NCBI GenBank assembly: GCA_032718475.1
Contig: JAUCBJ010008205.1
Span: 19,626-83,625, forward strand
DNA: 64,000 bases
DNA from: Nemertoderma westbladi
Taxonomy: Eukaryota; Xenacoelomorpha; Nemertodermatida; Nemertodermatidae
Direction: 5' to 3'
Shown here: piece after piece, positions 1 through 11,664 of the stretch
Layout: each line of letters begins with the position of its first letter
How positions within the stretch are numbered: the stretch's first letter is position 1
Program-made: the position numbers and the translations under genes
Notes under the pieces: generated by a model
The model's input: the letters and a program-made list of their open reading frames with translations, nothing else
Told to the model about the DNA's origin: nothing
The model's database searches: none

Positions 1-1905
1 TTAATGTAGAAATGCACCCAATAATAAATCGTATGTTAAACCCACCACATTAAATACACAACAATATTGGCAATAATCACTAAACATCTGACCTTTCTAA
101 TGTTAGCACCTCAACTATGTACACTCCCAGAATGTCAGTTAACTATCTCAGCTGTGAGTATGATGCCAAACCCCAAACCAATATAATCCCTTTCATTCAA
201 ACTGTATACATTGTTTCTACTGTATTAGAGCCACTATAGTAGTTATTGCACTTTGTTAGCTCTATCAATATGCAGTATCTAACTGGGCTTCGTTGTCATA
301 CTGTACTCACACCACATCTGCTTATTACTTCACACTCTTGAACATACCACACTATGATTCACTCGGTTGTCAATATTACATCCACTATTATTACCCACCC
401 TAATTATGTCCTTTATTTGTTTGGTATTGTCACAAGTGTCTCTGTCTGTGTATATTATATCGGCATAGAGTGCGTCAATGAGATTCCCTGGGTGCAGTAA
501 AGTAGGATTATCTGACATAATCTGTATCCACAACAACTGTGTACTCTGGAGTCCCAAATAGTCGGGGTGGGTGGGAAAATTTCATTATGCTAATAGTCGG
601 GGTGGCTGAAATAAACGTGGTGGGTGGAAAATTTTGAAACTTTTTTTAAAAATATCATTAATCATTTGTTAATTAATCATTTCAAATAATAAATAAAGTT
701 AAAGCTTTAGTAAAACTTAAAGTTAGCGCGACAAATATTCAAATGATATTTAATTAATCATTAAATATCAAACAGTAATTATGTACTGTATATATAATAT
801 TTATATACAATATTTCACTAAATTTATGAAAGTACTGCTGTCGAGACTTTTACTAACGGGCTGACCATAAATTGTCCCCATTCCTAACTTATGTGTTCTA
901 CTTCGTGTCAAAGACCTATATATTAGTCCGTGAGCACTGAGTTGTCGTGGGATACCTATCACACGATAGGGAGTACTCACATACTTGTTAACAAGCGGAC
1001 AGTATAATCAATCACTCTGGATAAAGGGAGTTTCGGGCACTGTAAACTAGTCCTGGTAGTAATATAAAGTACGATACATGTAAACTATTCCTTTACGCTG
1101 TGCTGTATATGAGTAATGCGACGTTGTACTTGTGCGACGTGCGTTGTGTTGTTGTGACGTGCGACTTTTTAGAATTGCTGGTAGAACATTATATGAGGTC
1201 TAGTGCAGGGTAAGTGCACGTTGCACGCTCATTGCATACACGGCAGTATCACTATACATTATGATTGTAAGTTATTCAGTTGGGGAATAATATTACAGAA
1301 CTGGGAAAAACACACGCACAATGGGGTTGAACCAAGACGCTAATGCGTCTATAAATGCCGGTATAAATGCCGCATATGGTAGTGGTGAAATTCTTAGGCC
1401 TCCTGTGACTCAAGGAGGTCTTGACACTTAATGATGTTATAAAGTTAGGCTTGAAACATACAGGAATAATTTGTATTATATATACAAAGGTACACTGTAC
1501 AACTAAACGAAGGCAACAACCGATCAGAGCGAGGGCTGAGCCACAACTGTTTGCGAGGCAGTAACTATGAGTTGCGACCAATGGAATACGAAGAATGATA
1601 GTAGTTGGAATACAGCAAACCTTGCAATCAGATACAGTAAAATAGTGCTAGGCAACCATGTAAACTGTCGATAATACTGCATCAAGAAACTGTACATCAA
1701 AATAGGTACGCATTAATAATTGACAATAGTGTATGAAATTTACAGATTTGAGATTCGAATACGAGTTGTCCGCTCGAATACGACGCTGACCGCGGAAATG
1801 AAATCCTTGACTAGGAAAACCCCCATAGCGAGAATGTTAGTAGATTTTAATATATTTAAAGTCTTGACAGACAAACGGACAGAAAGAATGACATACTTCA
1901 GAAAT
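1..1905. other. AT-rich DNA without a recognisable gene
   Basis: No reading frame here looks like a known protein. Around 557-640 there is an imperfect direct repeat built on ATAGTCGGGGTGG. The rest is AT-rich unique-looking sequence. Confidence 0.6.
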
Positions 1906-2364
1906 TCATGAATTAGAGTTGGGCACTTGGGGGTTTGAATTGAATAATTTCCAGTTAGGTACCGAAAGGGTTAAAACTATCGGTATTGGCGATTTTGCTA
2001 GTTCATTGCGGAACAAAATCAAGTCTTCACCAACCAATTGAAATGCCTTGTCAGATACAAGATGATCCTCTGACTCATCGAGAGAATTGGTGACGAAAAG
2101 AAACTTAAATGCTACTGTGGAATTAATAATTAACTTGTCCCAAGCTGATGCAATCATTTCGTCATGAGTCGGCGATGGAACTTTAGAATTATCTGCTTGC
2201 AATTTATTATACATAAGCGCAGATTCGTTATTTCGATAATCATGCTTAAGTGGTCGATGGATGTACGTATCATTCTGCTGGATAAATCCTGTGATACCGA
2301 CACCAATTACAACCAAGACAAAGCCCCGGATCCACAATGCTTTCTTTACTTCCAGCATAAGATG
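1906..2364 (-). pseudogene. DDE-type transposase, C-terminal part (split by LINE copy 1)
   Basis: A 153-codon open frame on the minus strand starts at the LINE 3' target-site junction and continues the transposase fragment at 3,853-4,870. It includes GFVLVVIG.GITGFIQ.NDT near its start, then a ...KVPSPTHDEM... stretch and LVSDKAF..VG. I recognise this layout from transposon-derived DDE_1 (pogo/CENP-B-like) proteins in invertebrate genomes. That assignment is from memory of the family and was not searched. The hydrophobic stretch GFVLVVIGVGITGF could be mistaken for a membrane anchor of a host protein. Its position exactly where the LINE interrupts the transposase favours the transposon reading. 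The gene is dead because the LINE separates the two halves. Confidence 0.6.
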
Positions 2365-2373
2365 CACCGCATA
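2365..2373. repeat. Target-site duplication of LINE copy 1 (left)
   Basis: CACCGCATA occurs here and again at 3,844-3,852, directly flanking LINE copy 1. Nine bases fit target-primed reverse transcription. The first three bases (CAC) also match the LINE body seen in copy 2, so the true duplication could be six bases. Confidence 0.75.
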
Positions 2374-3843
2374 CTACTAGGATCGGCATGCTGCATTGCA
2401 GCTGCATTTTTAAGAATGCTGTGCCGGCTTGTCAACAAAATTGCACCGCCACAACTCCCTATCACCCATGACATTTGCTAGATCATCCGCATCTTCAAGG
2501 CCAGTGTCCTTTAAGATGCGTCTCAAGAAAGTCATGGGCTGTCCACCATGCTTATTCACTCCATGAGGCTGCCAAAGTACAAGATTATGCACTGGCTGGT
2601 CCTCACGGCGAAAGCAATGTCCTGCAAAGCGGAGGCGATTTTGTTCTAGTGTCAAGCTTGGGTGAACCAATGAGACACCTCCAATGTTATATACTGTCTG
2701 GTTGGAGATGTGTGCATTGTACTTGACACAATGAACCCGGCGTAGCATTCTTGTGAATGTGCCATCCAGAGATTGGGTGTCCTCGGCAGTTAGAGCACAG
2801 CATGGACTCCCGTAGAGGAGTACTGGAACTACTGCTGCTCTAAATAATCGGACCTTAAGTTTCCGATTAATTCTCGGTGACTTCCAAATCCTGGAAAGCC
2901 TATTCAAGGCTGCCCATGCCGTTCCCTTACGTATTTGAAGGTCCTCACCTGACTTCCGGATCCATGATCCCAGGTAACAGAAGTCGTCCACATGCTCAAG
3001 CAAACCATCCTTTGAGCTTATGCTCATCCGATCAGAGACTTGCTGAGGACTTTCAAAGTTAACTGTCAAAATTTTGGTCTTTCTGGAGTTAATAAAAAGA
3101 CCAACACTAGAAGCAGCATGTTCTAATGAGCTGAGGAGCCGTTGGGCTCCCTCTAATGATTCTGAGAGTACTCCTAAGTCATCAGCAAAGTCTAGATCAG
3201 TTAGGTACTTGGCAGGATTTCCTCGACTTCTGGAGCCAGTAGGTGGAGTTATCATCACCCCATCATCATTATGATGATCTAAGGACATGCGTAGAACATA
3301 GTCAACCACAATAATGAACAAGAATGGTGCAAGTGTGTCTCCTTGGAGGACGCCCCATAACACTTCAAATGGTTCTGTGTCACCGTCAACAGTAGACACA
3401 AATGTTGTCGAACCATCGTATACTGATCTGATTGCTGCAATAATTTCATCAGGAATCCCATATAATGAAAGTATGCTGAACATACGTGAGCGAGAGACTG
3501 AATCAAAGGCCTTGAAGAAGTCAACAAAGATAACAGCCAGATGCCTGTCTTTCTTTTTTGATAATTCTTCAATTATCCTTCTAAGTGCCAAAATGGGCTC
3601 CATTCTTTACGGAACCCATTCTGATTTCCACGGAGCAGTCTCTCAATGGGATCCCTGATGCGATTTAATAGAATCCTATTGTATAGCTTTGCAGCAATCG
3701 AGATCAATGAGATTCCCCGAAAAGAACCATAGAGTGTTAGGTTGCCCTTCTAGGGAACTGGCACCAACTTATTTGTTTTCATTTCTTGTGGGACTCTTGT
3801 TGTTCGGTACATGTCTACTATGATGGGATAGATGAGCTTTAAA
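2374..3843 (-). mobile_element. Non-LTR retrotransposon (LINE) copy 1, 5'-truncated, dead reverse transcriptase
   Basis: A minus-strand LINE holding the C-terminal two thirds of a reverse transcriptase. A 397-codon frame (2410-3603) carries the palm motif F-A-D-D, the GVLQGDTLAPFLF motif and a C-terminal RLRFAGH region. It is about 95 percent or more like LINE copy 2 at 44.5-46.95 kb by eye. Lesions are a nonsense codon at 3,750-3,752 (a Lys codon in copy 2) and a ten-base loss near 3,598 that removes the start of the 397-codon frame from the upstream frame. The 5' end stops abruptly at 3,843 inside the thumb-proximal RT, a typical 5' truncation. The 3' end carries a short CTA/TAG trinucleotide tail, as in LINEs that end in microsatellites rather than poly(A). 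The clade (RTE-like versus others) is not settled. Confidence 0.88.
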
Positions 3844-3852
3844 CACCGCATA

Positions 3853-4870
3853 GTCAATGAGAACATAAATGTTGAAGTTCTTCTTCGTAAATGGGTTAAA
3901 TCAATTGGGCAATTTCGATATCGTTTTCAACATATGCTCCAAGCGATATGATCCACTCTCGCTCCATTGAACTTTTATGTTGTTCGTTTATGTTGTTCCC
4001 CTGTTGGGTTAACTGTAACACGTGTTCCCTTTCCTTTAAATACAAACTGAAAAGTGTTATTTTAACAGAAGGTTCCGAGGAGACTTGTATGAATACGGTA
4101 CATCTCTCACGGGTTAACGAATAATTTTCCTTAACAAAAGTGTCCATATTTTTAAATGTCATTGTCTTTTGACTTCCTGACTCATTGCGGTGCAAAGGCA
4201 TTTGGTTTCCGTTTATCACTCGCGAATCAACACCATATGTCTTAATGAAGAAATTCCTTACGGTCCACACATTTTGTAAATAATCTTTAATATGGACAAT
4301 GAGATCCTCTTTACTCAGAGTAAAATGCGTGTTAGGTTTTCGTAGCTGACATTGTATTAAGTTTCCCATTGCCTAACCCATTCATTGCCAAATTTTAATT
4401 GTTTGTTGACTGGGGTTTCTTTTTCCCTCAACCATTCTGCATATAACTCCTGCACTTTCATCTTGAAAATTAACTTTGGAAGCCATCCCTTGAGTGCATC
4501 ACGGACATTGACAAACCATGCAAATAGAGCCTGTCTTACCTCCAGGGATTTTCATCCACCACCGGATGCTTGCAATTTTTTGGTGGGACACAGTGAGGGG
4601 TCCTGGAGCTTTTCAATATCTTGGTAGGCATGTGTTGCAAACCGCATAGCTGCCTGTATCAGCGTATCGTTGTTAGGCAAGTCAGTAAGGTCACAGTAAA
4701 ATGTTCTAACAGCCTTTGCTACAAAACCAGATTTCGGAACAATCGGCATATGCCTTTTCCGCTTAAAGTCATACTTTGTTTTTCCAGCGTTCTGTTTTAC
4801 TTCTTCATCGTACTCAGATTTAAACTTTTTTTTGCTTTGATAGGCTACTGGTGGTATACTCGGTACATGG
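3853..4870 (-). pseudogene. DDE-type transposase, N-terminal and central part
   Basis: Read on the minus strand from about 4,865 down to 3,896, the sequence encodes a K/R-rich N-terminus, a helix-turn-helix-like segment (QALFAWFVNVRDAL, then LKFGNEWVRQW) and the catalytic-region signature INGNQMPLHRNE followed by MDTFVKENYSLTRER. The family signature known to me has Asp where this copy has Asn (N-G-N-Q), so the first acidic residue looks lost. At least two frame changes and a stop near 4,552 break the gene. LINE copy 1 then interrupts it, and the C-terminal part resumes at 2,364. The coding capacity is typical of pogo/CENP-B-like transposons. Terminal inverted repeats were not located. Confidence 0.6.
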
Positions 4871-6608
4871 TTTTTGTTTTCTTTAACTTTCAGCTCTCAA
4901 TTATTATGAGAACAAACGTTTATTTACTCATAATAAAAAATGTACTGAATTTTTTAGAAAAAATAGTTGAGGTGTGTGGAATAAGAGAATTGTGGGTGGA
5001 TTTTTTTCAAAAATTAACAGCAGTGACGCCCCGTCTATGTAGGTGAATTGTTGCCCATAGAACTTAAGCTATGTGCATTAAATTGGCGCTTAAACTCAGA
5101 AAGAGATCTCTTCATACATAGCATATACAAAATTGATTTGTAGAATGAGATTAACCTCGCCCCAGAGCCTTTTGATCCTTTGGTTATGGAAACTTTTCCT
5201 TGGTATAAACCGGTGCACTGGCACCCAGCACCGGTACCATTACTGGTAGGTGCTGGTTTTGGCCAAACCGGTACCAGCCCGGTTTTTTTGAAATCGGTGC
5301 CGGTTTCGATTTTTTAATAGTGGCTAATTATGCAGTTATGTTACTTATTTTTATTGTTATGACGGGACCTAGGAATTGGTTGCTAAACCCCGACCAGTGT
5401 GTTGTTTTGGTATTATACGCGTCGCTGCGTCCATAGGCTGCTGAAATGCTGTGGTCTGGATATTGAGACTGAAGGCCATTGGAATAACTGAGTTTTTAGT
5501 GTCAGTTGTTATAATCACAGAACATAATAATAGCACAGTCAGAATATAATGGCACGGTAATGACGACGGTTAAAAACTGTTCTGGTCTCACAACTCTACA
5601 GATACCAACTGAATCATAATCCACAAGTACAACCGTTATATTGTTAACACATATTAGTTACTCCTACTGAGTTACTCGTACTGAGCGGCCTGGCCAATAG
5701 ATGCGTTCGAATCACCTGTTTTCCCCTCCCATCATAGGGTAACCTGATTAATTTCCATCTCGCCACTCCCTGCTGCCACTATCACCACGTGCTAGCCCTG
5801 CTAGCCCCTTTGTCCCTTTGAGATGGTATATTACCTCTCAACTTTCTTTGTGGCTGGTGATGTGTATCGCCTAAGTTGGTTATTAGGTGACATTATTAAT
5901 GGTAATGTCACCTTCCCAACTATAATTGGTAAAATGCCACTTCGCCCATTTTCTGCTGGGTAGTGCAGGGAATTGAATCCGCTTACACTCCCCCCCCCCC
6001 ATGCTTTCTTCCTGGTGAGAAGATAGCATCAACCTTAAGTGCACTTAAATTCTGCTGGAATCCAATCTAGTATTGGATGTGGGGTGGAATTTTCTTCTCG
6101 GGTAGGCTATACCAAGGCATCTGGTGTCTCTGTTTTAGACAATCGCCCTCACTCCTCACACAATTTTGTCTCTCGGACTTTGTTGTCCTTTCCTCTCTTA
6201 TTAGTCCCTTGGGACTCATCCCCCTCCATGCTCGATCCCCACGCTTGAATCTCGCACCCTTCTACTTCCTCTTACCCTAACACTTCTCCCTATAGTCTTT
6301 CCATACTCAACCCGTTTTATCCCCACTCACTTCTGTCGGGCCTCACATTCTCGTTTATGCCGTCGCACTCTAGAAGTGTGATCCATCTAATGTCTCGTCC
6401 TCCTGTTTCAGTCAATTAGTCCCCAGTCCCAGTAGCTAATTGGAAAAGGTTATATCTGACTATAGTACGTATATTATGCTTTATTTAAGATTGATTAGTT
6501 ACCTATGTACATACTAATTGCACTTAGTTAATTTCACTTAGGAGTTGTTTGTAGTGGTCTGTCCATGCGGTGCCTTCCAGGCACATTGATATCGCTTGTC
6601 CTAGAGTT
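4871..6608. other. Non-coding stretch with an ACCGGT-rich block
   Basis: No credible gene. At 5,205-5,325 there is a cluster of ACCGGT palindromes (AACCGGTACCAGCCCGG and relatives) that resembles, in inverted orientation, the block at 10,402-10,470. A C10 run sits near 5,990. 6,039-6,600 is C/T-rich with accidental open frames. Confidence 0.5.
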
Positions 6609-9115
6609 CTACATCGCTCCTCTCGCACCACCCTCCAGGAACCATCTAAGTTCTTTACCCCTATCGTCATCCTGCCTGGGTCGCTTCCTCCCTTCCTGTT
6701 TACCCTTGAGGCTACTCATCCTCGCTGATACCGTCTTACCAAGCCCCATTGTTGGGTCTTTGGGCGCGGGTGTTATTAACTCCCGGTATCGCTTCGCAGG
6801 TGGTCCCACTGAGTGTCCCTTCTGTCTCCCTCTGGTAGCGTCCCACAAGATCATCTTCATCGCACGCGGCACGTGTTCCCCCAGAAAGTCCCTGAATTCT
6901 ATCCTATTTTCTGGTGACCATCTATCCAGAGATCTTTGGGTGTTGATGACCCCTCCGTATGGTGCCGCTGTCGCTACCTCCTGATACGTGAATGGTAGTC
7001 TCCTCTTGGTGATCTTCTGCTGGGCTTGCAGATTAATGTTGAAAAAGCCCCACCTGAACTCCTGGGCCTTCATCCTTTGTTGCGTCATGACTATGACGTC
7101 GGCCCACTCCTCGAAAATGTGAAACTTCTCCTCGTCCTCCATCAAATCACACTGGCGTTCAAAGTGCCCCCTAAACTTGCACTTCGAACACATGTTGTGC
7201 AACCTCGGGCACGCACCCATCCGGTGCGTAGACTTGCAGCAGTAAAGACATGTCGTACCCTTCTAGTAATGGTATAGACAGTTCTTTTGCTGATGGGTTA
7301 GTCTGCCACAGTAATCGCAACTGTGTATCATTGTCTCTCGCCCCAACTCGTCCTTGGCTCCATATAGCCTCCTGGGTCTGTGGAGCCGCTGGTAGGTAAA
7401 CATCTCGATGTTGTCTTCCCTACCCATATCGATATCCTCCTCCACCCTCGGCATCGTTTCTCCAAACACTACCCATGGTGCTGTCCCCGGTTGCTTGCCC
7501 AGTCGGATCATGTTCTCCGTGAAGTCCGTTGCTGGCTCCCCATCGCCCTTCTGGCTGTCACCACTCTCCCGTCCATCCAGTCCGTGTCCGAGTGGCCGAT
7601 CCTCTCTATCAGTGGCATCACACCGAACTCGTCCTCCTCCTATTCCCTGCCGGGAGCAGATGCAAACCCAGGATCCCTATTAATCCACTGTGTCCCTTTC
7701 CGGCCTGGTATTCGCCCATGGCCTTCCACCCTTCTACCACCCTCGGTCTCTTCCTTCCAAAGTCACCCTCAGACCCCGCAGGCATGGGCATTCCTTGCAG
7801 CCCTGATGTAGGCTGTATTGGTGTCTCTTCCATCCAACCCAGTTCGTCCCCCAGCCGAAACTCACCCGAGGTCTCCGATCCCCACGTCAGCTTGTCCAAA
7901 TCCTGGGCTTCGAACTCATACTCATCTCCCCTTATATCTGCCTCTCTGCCCGCTGCCTCCCTTCTCTCTCTCCTGGCGACCTCCTCTAGTCTCTTCTCCT
8001 CAACCCTATCCACCTCATGTTTCTCCCATCGCTTGTACGGTGTGTCTACCTCTCTCTCCAGCAGGTGTCGTGTATTGTAATATAACGACTCGCCCTTCAG
8101 CCCCGGGTGGTCTACAAGACCTTCTAAGGCCAACTTAAAGGTTCTCCTGTGGCTCAGAGGTGATCCCGATAGTAGAAACGCCATCGGCTCCCTGCCGATA
8201 ATCACCATGATGAATAGGTTTAGTAAACCTATCATTATCCAGTCCTCCTGTAGGATATATCTCTTCTGATATATCTTTATCGCTCCTTTCCGGAAGTGAT
8301 ATAGCTCCTCCTTCCCCGGTCTCGCTCCCCACTTGAGTGCGTTTGCAGTTCCACTCCGTATTCCTCCCGGAACTTGTTCCAGTCCATCGGCTTATGGCAG
8401 ATGAGTTCCATCAGTTGGCCCATTGCCACGGCTCCGTAATGCCCCATGTTGTCCACCAATCCCAATCCATCTGGTTTCGTCATAGCCATGCAGACTTACC
8501 TGCATGTCCAGAAGATTCGGGGTGCCCAGTCTAATAATTCTGTCCGCGTCGCTGCGTATCACCGATCCCACCTTGACCGTAGTCTTCAATCTTACTAGCT
8601 CATGCACCGCGCTTGTCAACCGGTTTAACTTCGGCCCGCTCCTCTTCCCGTAGGTCCCTATGTCGAATAGAAAGATATCTCCGTTCGACGCCACTAAGTT
8701 GCTATGGTTTTAGCCGATCCTCCCAAACCCATCCTCAAGCCCTCCATAGTCCCTTCGTTGTCTAGGACCATGTATCCACCCCTCTCCGCGGAATCTACAA
8801 ATCTCCTCCACTCCTTCCTCGGTGGTTCCCTTGGGTACTTTGGTATCCCGAAGCTAGCCTCGTCCCCCTAAAGAATGTAGCGAAGATGCTTGTCGATCGC
8901 ATTGTCCAATGACGGCATCCCGTAGGTCCTGACCAGTCGTCACGCGTGCGCTTTGTGACCCTTCGGGAGTTGTTTGTAGTATCCCTACGTCTTGTTCTCC
9001 GGATGCCTCTGCATGAAATCCACTAGTAACTCCTTTCTACTCTTCTCCAATTTCCTCTTCTTCAATAGTTCCTCCACCATCACGAATCTGCTCACTCTCA
9101 CCGAACTTGTGGGGC
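6609..9115 (-). pseudogene. Decayed homologue of the BEL accessory ORF2: exonuclease-like domain plus three CCHC zinc knuckles
   Basis: Six overlapping minus-strand frames line up with the accessory protein at 26,517-30,242. In order: a K/E-rich start (about 9,110) with three stops (8,985, 8,940, 8,868); GYMVLDNEG, matching GYMFYDNEG, with Asp at 8,760 and Glu at 8,754; ASNGDIFLFDIG; TVKVGS..RSD, with Asp at 8,548; a W/E-rich region; then an aligned acidic third motif near 8,190 in another frame. An E/R-rich coiled-coil-like insert follows at 7,900-8,060. Three CCHC knuckles of exact CX2CX4HX4C spacing come next (CDYC.., CLYC.., CSKC..; 7,145-7,325). After them is a shared EEWAD/WGFFNIN segment and a basic end. 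The gene is dead through stops and frameshifts. No gag, pol or LTR was found beside it, so it is either a fragment of a diverged BEL-like element or a detached relative. Confidence 0.65.
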
Positions 9116-9554
9116 CTTAGAAAGGCTCAGTTATGTAAGAGGGTTACTAAATAAGATTTTATTAGCTTCAATCAGCGATGGCCTACTTCCTACCTGCTCC
9201 TTATGCTACCTTTTAGTACAAATATTCCCCTATGTGTCAATTTTAGATCCTAATTTACAATTTTGTCCGTTGCTTTTATTAATGATTCTAGAATTTTCCT
9301 CCCCAGTTGCTATAATTTTATTAATTTTTGTTATTATTTATATTCTCCCACGCATGTGCTATTATTCTATCTGCTACTTGATTACTACCTAAGCAATCCA
9401 TTCCTACTTGAATACAGAGAAAACTAGCTACAGTTTTCTTATTGTCGTACTAGCTTCCTACCAGACAGTTCCCTGGGTCTGTAACAATACCCTAAGTCTG
9501 TATCCTGGACAATGTGCTACAGTAGTCTAGTTCGTGCAGCCTACACGGTCTATT
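9116..9554. other. AT-rich spacer, nothing recognised
   Basis: No coding, RNA or repeat signal beyond low complexity. The first bases read GAGCCTTTCT on the minus strand, matching the tail of the seven-copy motif of the BEL element. This may be chance. Confidence 0.4.
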
Positions 9555-10005
9555 CTACTATGCCTACATACCCCCAGTGCCCTCAGTGCCCACAATAGTA
9601 CATATTACGTGATATTGGTCCCATTGACGTGGCTTGTGTTGGTATTTATTACGTATGTTGGCACATTGTGTCTATCAGATGTACGCAATATATATCTATA
9701 CCCCTCCTAATCCTCACTATGGTACTGTGTACCCTTCTACTACAGTATGTGTACATGCCCCCCCTCAACCCCTCACATGGCGCTCTCAGTGCCCACTACA
9801 GTACGTATTACGTATTTATGGTACCAAGTACCCCTCTACTACGGTATGCGTACATACACCCCCTCAACTCCTCACATGGCACCCTCAGTGCCCACAATAG
9901 TACTACGTATCTACGGTACTGTGTACCCTTCCACCATGGTATGCGTGCATACCCCCCTTCAACTCCTCACGTGGCGCCCTCAGTGCCCACAATAGTGCGT
10001 ATATA
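9555..10005 (+). repeat. Minisatellite, period about 95-99 bp
   Basis: Three near-complete units start near 9,729, 9,829 and 9,923, with a partial unit to the left. Each contains a TACCC-TCTAC-ACGGTATGCGTACAT segment, a C-rich block, CTCACATGGCGC, CCTCAGTGCCCAC and a GTACGTATTACG tail. Apparent proline-rich open frames across it are by-products of the repeat. Confidence 0.85.
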
Positions 10006-10235
10006 AATTAGGTATGTTGGTACATTTGTACCAGTCCGACGTATGTAATTGTAACTACCTACACCTATGTATTATGTACTTTGGTATGTCCGTACCCATC
10101 AGACGTCCATTGTACGCGCTTTTATAGACCTTCAGCAGTTTAACCTGCCGAAATTTATATGTCTTTATTGATAATCTGCCTTTTGTAAGATGATAAGATT
10201 TAATACAAAACAAACCAAAAACATTAGCCGAAGCC

Positions 10236-10306
10236 AGTCCATGCGCGTCCAAATGTCTACCTACAGTGTAAACTCGTCTGATGTCTCTGTTACATATAAT
10301 ACACCT
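10236..10306 (-). pseudogene. Possible single C2H2 zinc-finger remnant
   Basis: The minus strand encodes CIICNRDIRRVYTVGRHLDAH. This has the exact CX2CX12HX3H spacing of a C2H2 finger, with hydrophobic residues (I, V) at the two core positions. It lies in an 85-codon frame without a clear ATG and without neighbouring fingers. It could be an exon of a zinc-finger gene, a transposon relic or chance. Confidence 0.3.
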
Positions 10307-10312
10307 ATACAC

Positions 10313-10680
10313 AGATTAATAAACTGCAGTAGTGTCGCAGCAATGTTACCTTTCAGGCGCCGGATTCACGATTTTTGATATTCCAACTAATTTCACAATG
10401 AAATAAATTTGAAAAACCGGCCCTTTACCAGTACCGGTTAGGCCGGTCGATTCCTACTCTATAGTCTACGCCAGAAAACTAATTTCCAATTTTTCAATTT
10501 ACAGTCCCTATCTCATTCTAGATTCCGTTCCTCAAACTGGGTACTTCGTATCCACATGCCATATCTTGTTGTCCAGTGTAACGTTATAAGTGCGGCGCTG
10601 GATCGCCATATAATGAATATTAATACAATCATATGCTGCCGCTGTGCTCAGCTCTACCATACTTGGCCATCTTTAACCAC
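10313..10680. other. Spacer with ACCGG-rich block at 10,402-10,470
   Basis: It contains GAAAAACCGGCCC and ACCAGTACCGGTTAGG, which align in inverted orientation with the block at 5,262-5,300. Otherwise nothing is recognised. Confidence 0.4.
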
Positions 10681-11195
10681 TGACTTCCAATTTCTGGCTT
10701 CTATTTTCTGACTTCCATTTTCTGGCTTCCATTTTCTGACTTCCATTTATTTTTTCTCACTTCCATTTTCTGTCTTCCAATTTCTCTCTTCCATTTTCTG
10801 AATTCCATTGCTCTTTTCTGACTTCCATTTCTTCATTCTGGGTTCCATTTTCACACTTCCTTTTTCTGTCTTCCACTTTCTCTCTTCCATTTTCTGAATT
10901 CCATTTCTCTTTACTGACTTCCATTTCTTCATTCTGGTTTCCATTTTCTCACTTCCATTTTCTGTCTTCCACTTTCTCTCTTCCATTTTCTGAATTCCAT
11001 TGCTCTTTTCTGACTTCCATTTCTTCATTCTGGGTTCCATTGTCTCACTTCCTTTTTCTAACTTCCATTTTCTGACTTCCTTTTATCTATTCTGACTTCC
11101 ATTTCTTTTTTCTCACTTCCATTTTCTGAGTTCCGTTTTCTGACTTCTATTTTCTGACTTATGTTTCTCAGTTCTGACTTTAACTTTTTTTTATT
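10681..11195 (+). repeat. Pyrimidine-rich minisatellite array A
   Basis: Tandem imperfect repeats of phrases such as TTTTCTGACTTCCATTT, TTCTGAATTCCATT and TTCTGTCTTCCACTTTC make up a higher-order unit of about 100-110 bp. The minus strand reads as Lys/Glu/Met-rich repeats over about 97 codons, an effect of the purine-rich complement and not a convincing gene. It recurs as array B at 15,583-16,215. Confidence 0.9.
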
Positions 11196-11344
11196 CTGAC
11201 TTCTTTATAGGGCGGCAACGGCGCCCCATAACCGACTCTCTACAAACCTTCAAAATATAGTTAACCAAGAAAGCAAATAAAGAGAAATTGGGCTACTCGA
11301 CATACATGTCAATGAACCCCGGACTTCAACGACAGCGTGCATAC

Positions 11345-11626
11345 GATCACTGCTATTCTTCTATGGATATTAAAGCATAGCCAAATGTCGCTACAACAGA
11401 ACACCACGCAATGGGTGGCTATGCCGTTGTGGGGAAGTGGAAGATGAAGAACACCTCATTTTCCATTGATTGTTGTCGATACCAATCCTTACGAGAACGT
11501 TTACACGTGAATAAGAATACCAACTCAAATATATCAGACTTCTTCTCTTCTGACAATGCACCCTGCATTATTTCCCAGTTCTTCCAGAACGAAAGAGCCT
11601 TGCTAACCCATAAACCAAACTACTAA
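11345..11626 (+). pseudogene. Retroelement C-terminal zinc-finger remnant (copy A)
   Basis: In one frame the sequence reads LCRCGEVEDEEHLIFH. After a one-base shift it continues CCRYQSLRERLH and runs to a stop at 11,624-11,626. The C.CG..EDEEH..FHC..Y..LRE pattern is the zinc-finger tail common at the C-terminus of non-LTR retrotransposon reverse transcriptases. The frameshift, absent upstream RT and lack of an ATG in the right frame mark it as a remnant. A near-identical copy lies at 16,371-16,652. Confidence 0.55.
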
Positions 11627-11664
11627 TAGCAATTAACAATATCATTTAACATATATTTTTATTA

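Noticed and set aside
1380-1440. GGTGAAATTCTT, a phrase shared with 18S rRNA
   Set aside because: Only about 12 bases match and the surrounding sequence is not rRNA-like.
6039-6280. Two overlapping plus-strand frames of about 68 codons
   Set aside because: C/T-rich low-complexity translation without recognisable features.
10747-11040. 97-codon Lys/Glu/Met-rich frame (and similar frames at 15.58-15.92 kb)
   Set aside because: It is the purine-rich complement of the pyrimidine minisatellite and is open in several frames, so it is not a gene.
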